A stretch of 46,928 bases of DNA from CAZEDU01 sp964511185 (GTDB lineage Bacteria; Myxococcota; Myxococcia; Myxococcales; Myxococcaceae): contig CAZEDU010000028.1 in the NCBI GenBank assembly GCA_964511185.1, positions 1 to 46,928 of the forward strand, read 5' to 3'. The notes below the pieces were generated by a model that was given only the letters and a program-made list of their open reading frames with translations, had not been told where the DNA came from and made no database searches. Positions 41,898-46,928 of this stretch are shown in pieces. How positions within the stretch are numbered: the first letter of the stretch is position 1; every line of letters starts with the position of its first letter. Made by a program: the position numbers and the translations under genes.

Positions 41898-42714
41898 CCC
41901 GGCCGACTTTCGCGTGCGCTTCTGGGGCGTGCGCGGGTCGATTCCAGCGCCTGGCGAGAAGACGGCCAAGTTCGGCGGCAACACGCCCTGCGTCGAGATG
42001 CTCTGCGGCGCCGAGCGGCTGATCTTCGACATGGGCACCGGGGCCCGTGTGTTGGGCGCCGCGGCGGGCGCGCCGTTCGACGCGACCATCTTCCTGTCGC
42101 ACTACCACTACGACCACCTGCAAGGGCTGCCGTTCTTCGAGCCGTTCTTCGACGCGCGCAACCGCTTCGTCCTCTACGGGCCGGTCAACGGCGGCGAGCG
42201 CCTCGAGGAGGTCTTGGCCGATCAGATGCGCGAGCCGTTCTTCCCCGTGCGCGCGGCGGACGTCTTCAAGGCCCACCTCACTTACCGAGACCTGACGCCG
42301 GGCGCGAGCGTGCGCATCGGCGAGGTCGACGTCGCGACGCTCCCGCTGCCCCACCCCGGCGGCAACTTGGGCTACCGGGTGACGTACGGCGGCAAGAGCG
42401 TGGTGTACGCCACCGACGTCGAGCACGCGGTCGACATCGACGAGGCCTTCCTGCGCTTCGCCCACGGCGCCGACGTGCTCATCTGCGACGCGATGTACAC
42501 CGAGGACGAGTACCGGGACGCGAAGGTCGGCTGGGGCCACTCGAGCTGGGAGCGCACCGCGCGCGCCGCCGAGCTGGCCGGGGTGAAGCAGTTGGTGCTC
42601 TTCCACCACGAGCCGGGTCGGAGCGACGCCGAGCTGACCAAGCTGCTGCGGAAGGTGCGCAAGGTCCGGCGCGAGGCGATTGCGGCCCACGAGCGGCTGA
42701 CGCTCGAGCTGTAG
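41854..42714 (+). CDS. Metallo-beta-lactamase-fold hydrolase
   Basis: A zinc-dependent hydrolase of the PhnP/RNase Z-like MBL superfamily. It has FRVRFWGVRGSIPAPGE, KFGGNTPC, then HYHYDH (the HxHxDH metal motif), LPHPGGNLGYRV, YATDVEH and LFHHEPGRSD. 286 residues from the TTG at 41854, which overlaps ribA by 44 bases. A GTG at 41914 (RFWGVRGS would follow) is the alternative start, since the conserved sequence begins there. Ends two bases from the convergent lipB-Nudix stop. Substrate unknown; many relatives act on cyclic nucleotides or phosphonates. Confidence 0.85.
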   Translation: MSSSRRTTRKRRPASPADFRVRFWGVRGSIPAPGEKTAKFGGNTPCVEMLCGAERLIFDMGTGARVLGAAAGAPFDATIFLSHYHYDHLQGLPFFEPFFDARNRFVLYGPVNGGERLEEVLADQMREPFFPVRAADVFKAHLTYRDLTPGASVRIGEVDVATLPLPHPGGNLGYRVTYGGKSVVYATDVEHAVDIDEAFLRFAHGADVLICDAMYTEDEYRDAKVGWGHSSWERTARAAELAGVKQLVLFHHEPGRSDAELTKLLRKVRKVRREAIAAHERLTLEL

Positions 42715-42716
42715 CT

Positions 42717-43793
42717 TTAGCGTAGGCGCGAGAGCGCGATCGCGCGCTGAAGGCCAACGAACGGCACGCGCCGAAGCGCCTCTTCGACCGGGAGCCACGC
42801 GTGCTCGTCGTGCTCGTGCGGGGCCAATCGAACCGGCTCACCCGACCAGGTCGCGTGAAAGGCCGACTCCTCGACGATGCGCGGTGGCGCGCTCTGCCCC
42901 AGCGCGAAGGCGTGCCGGTAGTCGAGCGCGCGGACCTCGAGCGGGTGGCCGACCTCCTCGGCCAGCTCGCGCGCCGCCGCCTGCTCCGGACGCTCACCCT
43001 CGCGGACGGTCCCGGTGACCGGCTGCCAGAAGCCGCCGCGCGCCTCGGTGCGCTTGAGCAGCAGCACCTCGCGCCCGTGCGGCCCTTCGCGCGTGACGAC
43101 GACCGACACCGTCTGCGCCTGCGGCCGGGAGATCCGAACGGTCGAGTCGAAGGCCTCCGCGAACGCGTCCGCCAAGGGCGTGATGACGTCGCTCATCGCG
43201 ATCGGCTTGCCCAGGACGCGCGCCATCGAGGTGACGTCGGCGTCGCGAATGCCGCAGGGCACGATGAGCCCGAAGTGCGCCAGGTTCGGCGCGACGTTGA
43301 GCGCGAAGCCGTGGCTGGTGACCCAGCGCGAGATGTGCACGCCGATCGCGGCGATCTTGCCCGCGTCCTTGCCCTTCTCGCCGACCCAGACCCCCGTCCA
43401 CTCGGGGATGCGGTCGGCCTGGATGCCGAAGCGCGCGACCGTGCGAATGAGCCCTTCTTCGATGTTGCGCACGAAGCGGCGAACGTCGCGGCGATCGGGG
43501 TTCAGGTCGAAGATCAGGTAGCCGACCCATTGCCCCGGGCCGTGGTAGGTGACGTCGCCACCGCGGTTCGTCTCGAAGACCTCGATGCCCGCTTCGGCCA
43601 GCGCCTGCCGGGGGACGATGATGTTCTCGGCTTTCGCGGCGCGGCCGAGCGTGAGGATCGGCGGGTGCTCGAGGAGCAGCAGCGTGTCGCCGACGAGCTG
43701 CTGCGCGCGCGCGGCGGCGAGCTGGCGCTGGAGCTCGAGCCCGTCGGCGTACTCCACGCGCCCCAAGAGCATCAGGTCGATCGCCTTCGACAA
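42717..43793 (-). CDS. lipB: LipB octanoyltransferase fused to a Nudix hydrolase
   Basis: Residues 1-225 are lipoyl(octanoyl) transferase: GRVEYADGLELQ, RGGDVTYHGPGQ (77-88), Lys146 in GKIAAIGVHISRWVTSHG and Cys180 in VPCGIRDADVTSM, the catalytic pair. It moves octanoyl from ACP to the lipoyl domains of 2-oxo-acid dehydrogenases and GcvH. Residues about 228-358 form a Nudix domain with the box GTVREGERPEQAAARELAEE followed by VG (261-282), matching GX5EX7REUXEEXG. LipB alone is about 210 residues, so this is a genuine fusion. Separated by four bases from the zinc-finger gene, in line with E1 alpha and E2. Confidence 0.92.
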   Translation of the reverse strand: MSKAIDLMLLGRVEYADGLELQRQLAAARAQQLVGDTLLLLEHPPILTLGRAAKAENIIVPRQALAEAGIEVFETNRGGDVTYHGPGQWVGYLIFDLNPDRRDVRRFVRNIEEGLIRTVARFGIQADRIPEWTGVWVGEKGKDAGKIAAIGVHISRWVTSHGFALNVAPNLAHFGLIVPCGIRDADVTSMARVLGKPIAMSDVITPLADAFAEAFDSTVRISRPQAQTVSVVVTREGPHGREVLLLKRTEARGGFWQPVTGTVREGERPEQAAARELAEEVGHPLEVRALDYRHAFALGQSAPPRIVEESAFHATWSGEPVRLAPHEHDEHAWLPVEEALRRVPFVGLQRAIALSRLR

Positions 43794-43797
43794 ACGT

Positions 43798-45006
43798 CTA
43801 TCCCTTCTTCTTCGACCGCTTCTTCTTGACCGGCGGCCCGGCGACCGTCCACGAGCCTGCGGGCAAGCGCATCAAGAGCGACTCCATCTCGCGCCCGCCG
43901 CGGCCCGACGCGTGGGCCTGCGCCGCCAGCGCCTGAAGCAGCTCGTCCGACACGTCGAGCTCGGCCGCGCGGCGGGCCAAGAGCCCGCGCCCCACCTCGG
44001 CGAGCTCGGCCACGGTGAGCGCCTGAAAGCCCACCGCCACCTCGATCCGATCCGCGAACCGCGGCGGGAGCCTCCCTTGCGTCGCCTCGGTGAGCGCCCG
44101 CGCCGAATGGAACGGGAACACGCCCTGATCCTGCTGGAGCTGCACCGCTGCGGGCGGCAGCGCGCCGCGCATCGCCAGGACCACCGTCACCGGCACGTCC
44201 GCCGAGAGCGCCACCAACCCCGCGAGCGCGTCGGCGTCGTCCGCGTCGAGCAGCAGGCGCTGCCCCGGCGCGGCGGACTTCACCTCGTGCGCTGAGCGCG
44301 CGTGCACGCCCAGCCCTTGGCTCGCGAGCGACCTCAGGCAGGTGGTCTTTCCGGAGCCTTCGGGCCCCAGCAAGAGCACCCACTTGAGCCCCACCCGCAG
44401 CGCCGCGTCGAGCAGCTTCACCGCCTCTGCCTGGCCGATCAGCTCGAGCGCCACCGGCGCCATCGGCGCGACGGGCAGCGGCTTGGGCTTCGGCTCCGGC
44501 GAGACCGACGACACGCCGAGCAGCTGCGAGGACTCGACCAAGCAGCGCTCGCAGATGAACGCCCCCGCAGGGCCCGCCACCAGCGGCCCGACCTCGTCCT
44601 TGGGCTTGCAGCAGAACGAGCACCACGCCGCGAGCGACGGATCGGCCCGCGTGGGGCCTCGCTCGATCAGCGCGCGGCGCGACGGCTCGGTGTCGATCTC
44701 ATCGAGGGGCGCCAAGAGCACCTGCGTCTCGTCCGCGCTCGGGTCATGGCCGTCGTCGGACGCGCCGATCGCGCGGGCGATCGCGTTCTCCGGCGCCCAC
44801 TCGAGCGTCTTCATCTCCCGGACGACCTCTTCGCTCGTGTCGCCGAGCCGCTGCGCGTGCCGGAGCATCTGCAGCGCGCGCGCGCCGCTCCCGGAGCCCT
44901 TGTAGACGAGCGCGGCCTTGCGCAGCAGCGAGATGGCCTGCGCCTTGTCACCGCGGAGCTCGGCCTCCTGCGCCGCACGAAGGTACTCGCGGGCCTCGTT
45001 TCCCAT
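43798..45006 (-). CDS. ClpX-type zinc finger joined to a P-loop ATPase-like domain
   Basis: Residues about 1-65 are TPR-like helices (EYLRAAQEAELRGDKAQAIS). Residues 127-162 hold a ClpX-type zinc finger: Cys129, Cys132, Cys152 and Cys155 (WCSFCCKPKDEVGPLVAG, then ICERC). After a proline-rich linker, a P-loop GPEGSGKT (214-221) and a Walker-B-like LLLDADDAD (251-259) follow. Then comes a reduced C-terminal part (RFADRIEVAVGFQALTVAEL) like the lid of AAA+ proteins. The ClpP-docking and pore loops of ClpX are not seen, so it is not ClpX. The last residues are lysine-rich. 402 residues. Role unknown; it sits between E1 alpha and lipB. Confidence 0.75.
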   Translation of the reverse strand: MGNEAREYLRAAQEAELRGDKAQAISLLRKAALVYKGSGSGARALQMLRHAQRLGDTSEEVVREMKTLEWAPENAIARAIGASDDGHDPSADETQVLLAPLDEIDTEPSRRALIERGPTRADPSLAAWCSFCCKPKDEVGPLVAGPAGAFICERCLVESSQLLGVSSVSPEPKPKPLPVAPMAPVALELIGQAEAVKLLDAALRVGLKWVLLLGPEGSGKTTCLRSLASQGLGVHARSAHEVKSAAPGQRLLLDADDADALAGLVALSADVPVTVVLAMRGALPPAAVQLQQDQGVFPFHSARALTEATQGRLPPRFADRIEVAVGFQALTVAELAEVGRGLLARRAAELDVSDELLQALAAQAHASGRGGREMESLLMRLPAGSWTVAGPPVKKKRSKKKG

Positions 45007-45016
45007 GCGCGGTTCG

Positions 45017-46099
45017 TCACTCCTCGCGGAGCGTGGCTTCGAGCTCGCGCCGCTGCTCGGAGAGGTTCCACGGCTCCACGACGTAGACGTCGTCGAACAA
45101 GGTCTGCGGCGCCGGACCGGGGAGCTTCTCGGCTTCCTCGATGGCCAGGTTGACCTGCTTGAGCAGCTGGGCCTTGAGGTCCGACTCCTTCTTGTCGTCC
45201 CAGAGATGCGCTTCGATCAGCTTGCGGCGGAGCGCGTCGATCGGATCGCGCAGCTTCCACGCGTCGACCTCTTTTTGATCTCGGTAGCGCGTCGGGTCGT
45301 CCGACGACGAGTGCGCGCCCATGCGGTAGGTCTCGGCCTCGATCAGCGTGGGGCCGCCGCCGCGGCGCGCGCGCTCGACCGCCTCGGCGGCCGCCGCGTA
45401 CACCGCGTCGACGTCGTTGCCGTTCACCTTCACGCCGGGGAAGCCGTAGGCCTTCGCCTTGATCGCGATCGACTCGCTGGCCGTCTGCTGCGAGGTGGGG
45501 ATCGAGATCGACCAGTGGTTGTTCTGACAAACGAAGACCGCCGGCACCTTGAACACGCCGGCGAAGTTCATCGCGGTGTGGAAGTCGGCCGACGAGGTGG
45601 CGCCGTCGCCCATGTACGCCATCACCACCGTGTCGTGCTTCTTGAGCTTCGCCGCCCACGCGGCGCCAGTGGCCTGCGTGAGCTGCGTGCCGATGACCGA
45701 CGACCAGCTCACCTGATTCACCGAGCGGGCCGCCTGATGCGACGGCATCTGCCGGCCCTTGGTGAGGTCACCCGAGTTGCCGAAGACCTGCGCGAGGTAG
45801 GGCACCAGGGGAAACCCGCGCAGCAGCATCGCGGCGCCTTCGCGCAGCGCGGGGAAGATCCAGTCGGTCGGCCGAAGCGCGTACGCGCTGCCGATGCACG
45901 CGGCCTCTTGCCCCGTGCAGGTGCCGTAGAAGCCAATGCGCCCCTGCCGCTGCAGCGTCATCATCCGCTCGTCGAGCGTGCGGATGAGCACCATCGCGCG
46001 GTACACCTCGAGGTGCTGGGCCGGCGAGAGCCGGTGGCCGGTCTCTTCGATTGAAACAGCGGGCTTGCGCACGGTCGTCTTCCTCCGAGCGGTGGCCAC
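45017..46099 (-). CDS. 2-oxo-acid dehydrogenase E1 component, alpha subunit (BCKDH-like)
   Basis: Decarboxylates a 2-oxo acid with thiamine diphosphate and passes the acyl group to lipoyl-E2. Recognised from GFYGTCTGQEAACIGSAYAL, the ThDP motif GDGATSSADFHTAMNFAGVF followed by CQNNHWSIS, and ETYRMGAHSSSDDPTRYR, which is closer to branched-chain than to pyruvate enzymes. 360 residues. GTG start at 46099, directly abutting the E2 stop. No E1 beta gene is seen downstream; it may lie upstream of the window end. Substrate inferred only. Confidence 0.9.
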   Translation of the reverse strand: MATARRKTTVRKPAVSIEETGHRLSPAQHLEVYRAMVLIRTLDERMMTLQRQGRIGFYGTCTGQEAACIGSAYALRPTDWIFPALREGAAMLLRGFPLVPYLAQVFGNSGDLTKGRQMPSHQAARSVNQVSWSSVIGTQLTQATGAAWAAKLKKHDTVVMAYMGDGATSSADFHTAMNFAGVFKVPAVFVCQNNHWSISIPTSQQTASESIAIKAKAYGFPGVKVNGNDVDAVYAAAAEAVERARRGGGPTLIEAETYRMGAHSSSDDPTRYRDQKEVDAWKLRDPIDALRRKLIEAHLWDDKKESDLKAQLLKQVNLAIEEAEKLPGPAPQTLFDDVYVVEPWNLSEQRRELEATLREE

Positions 46100-46928
46100 T
46101 TAGGCCTCGAGGAACAGCAGCTCGGGGGCTTCGAGGTGCCGAATCACGTGGTAGGTGAAATCCGCCCCGACCGCGCCGTCGATCACGCGGTGGTCGAACG
46201 AGAGCGACAGGTACATCATCTGCCGCACGACGATCTCGTCGTCGTCGCCCACCACCGGGCGCTTGCGCATCTTGTGCACGCCCATGATCGCCACCTCCGG
46301 GTGGTTGATGATCGGCGTGGCGAACAGGCCGCCGGTCTGGCCGAGCGAGGTGATGGTGAACGTGCCGCCGGTCACCTCGTCCTGCTTGAGCTTGCGCTCG
46401 CGCGCGGCGGTGCCGAGCCGGGTGATCTCCCGGGCGAGGTCCTTGAGGCTCAGGCGATCGGCGTCGCGCACGACCGGGACCGTGAGGCCCTCCTCGGTCG
46501 CGGCGGCGATGCCCAGGTTGTACTGGCCGCGCACGACCAGCTCCTGCTTCGCCTCGTCCATGTTCGCGTTCACCGTCGGGTACTTCTTCAAGGCCGCGAT
46601 GACCGCCTTGGCGATGAACGGCAGGAACGACAGCTTGAGCGACTCGCCGCTGGCGGCCAGGGCGGCGTTCACGCGCTCGCGCATGCGCACCAGCTCGGTG
46701 ACGTCCATCTCTTCGACGAAGGTGAAGTGCGGCGCGGTGAACTTCGAGCGCACCAGGTTCTCGGCGATCTTCCGCCGCAGGCCGCGCAAGGGGACGCGCT
46801 GATCCGCCGCGCCCGACGCGATCGCCGGTCCCGCGGGCCGCCGCATCAGCGCGGGCGACGCCGCCACGTTGCCGGTCGCCACGGCGCCGGTGCCGTCGCC
46901 GAGCGCCGCCTCGACGTCGGCCTTCGTC
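46100..46928 (-). CDS. Dihydrolipoamide acyltransferase (E2), C-terminal part, 5' truncated by window end
   Basis: The core acyltransferase of a 2-oxo-acid dehydrogenase complex. From the window edge the frame reads TKADVEAALGDG, the end of the peripheral subunit-binding domain. Then comes an Ala/Pro linker and the catalytic domain: VPLRGLRRKIAENLVRSK, FTFVEEMDVTELV, GIAAATEEGLTVPVVRD, GTFTITSLGQTGG and the active-site SFDHRVIDGAVGADF (His in DHRxxDG). The lipoyl domain must lie beyond the window. Its stop codon touches the E1 alpha start. Confidence 0.93.
   Translation of the reverse strand, partial: TKADVEAALGDGTGAVATGNVAASPALMRRPAGPAIASGAADQRVPLRGLRRKIAENLVRSKFTAPHFTFVEEMDVTELVRMRERVNAALAASGESLKLSFLPFIAKAVIAALKKYPTVNANMDEAKQELVVRGQYNLGIAAATEEGLTVPVVRDADRLSLKDLAREITRLGTAARERKLKQDEVTGGTFTITSLGQTGGLFATPIINHPEVAIMGVHKMRKRPVVGDDDEIVVRQMMYLSLSFDHRVIDGAVGADFTYHVIRHLEAPELLFLEA

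Noticed and set aside
43798..45006. Calling the zinc-finger protein ClpX
   Set aside because: The AAA+ core is far too short and lacks ClpX pore and ClpP-docking motifs.

Overview
The window is about 47 kb of very GC-rich, densely coding chromosome, almost certainly from a member of the Myxococcota. The strongest evidence is a FrzS orthologue at 1923-3563. It keeps the receiver residues Asp55, His92 and Tyr102 and the long coiled coil of the Myxococcus xanthus motility protein. An ECF sigma/anti-sigma pair, many lineage-specific lipoproteins and frequent domain fusions fit the same group. I see no rRNA, tRNA, CRISPR array, integrase or insertion sequence. No stretch over 300 bases lacks a gene; the longest gene-free stretch is about 250 bases.

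Layout. 1-1841: tail of an unknown gene, a palindromic repeat pair, then an ECF sigma factor and a zinc-finger anti-sigma factor. 1923-9839: frzS, facing a minus-strand run that reads HARE-HTH/Mrr-like protein, two lipoproteins, birA, coaX and an unrecognised alpha-helical protein. 9983-13177: a large beta-propeller protein facing an exported protein, with repeats between them. 13255-20245: a minus-strand run of three TadE/TadG-type proteins, a small exported protein, a DUF692/MNIO enzyme fused to a second domain, and udk. 20432-24376: a ClpA/ClpC-type ATPase, a DUF2520 oxidoreductase and a hemerythrin-like protein. 24339-33537: unknown proteins, a metalloprotease-propeller-barrel protein, nadD, a degenerate phosphoesterase, namZ, a PQQ-type sugar dehydrogenase and a TPR protein. 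33616-42714: mutS2, rnr, a modular Lys/Ala/Pro-rich protein, moeA, ribA and a metallo-beta-lactamase-fold hydrolase. 42717-46928: minus-strand run of the E2 end and E1 alpha of a 2-oxo-acid dehydrogenase, a ClpX-zinc-finger P-loop protein and a LipB-Nudix fusion.

How the genes work together. birA and coaX are a cofactor pair (biotin attachment, CoA synthesis). The E2/E1-alpha genes sit upstream of lipB, whose product starts lipoylation of E2-type domains. The Tad-type genes encode envelope proteins with one N-terminal membrane helix and large outer domains, and the MNIO enzyme lies in the same transcription unit. nadD, namZ and the phosphoesterase form a compact unit.

The best candidates for something undescribed are the MNIO two-domain enzyme in the Tad-type operon, the HARE-HTH protein with an apparently dead Mrr nuclease domain, the metalloprotease-propeller-barrel fusion, the Lys/Ala/Pro protein with duplicated domains and a chagasin-like end, and the GGGGACAGTCCCC palindrome family. 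One pair of that palindrome is translated inside rnr, and others lie in two of the convergent gene junctions. Two 10-N assembly gaps (959-968 and 6851-6860) interrupt genes. All functional calls come from reading motifs by eye; no database search was possible.
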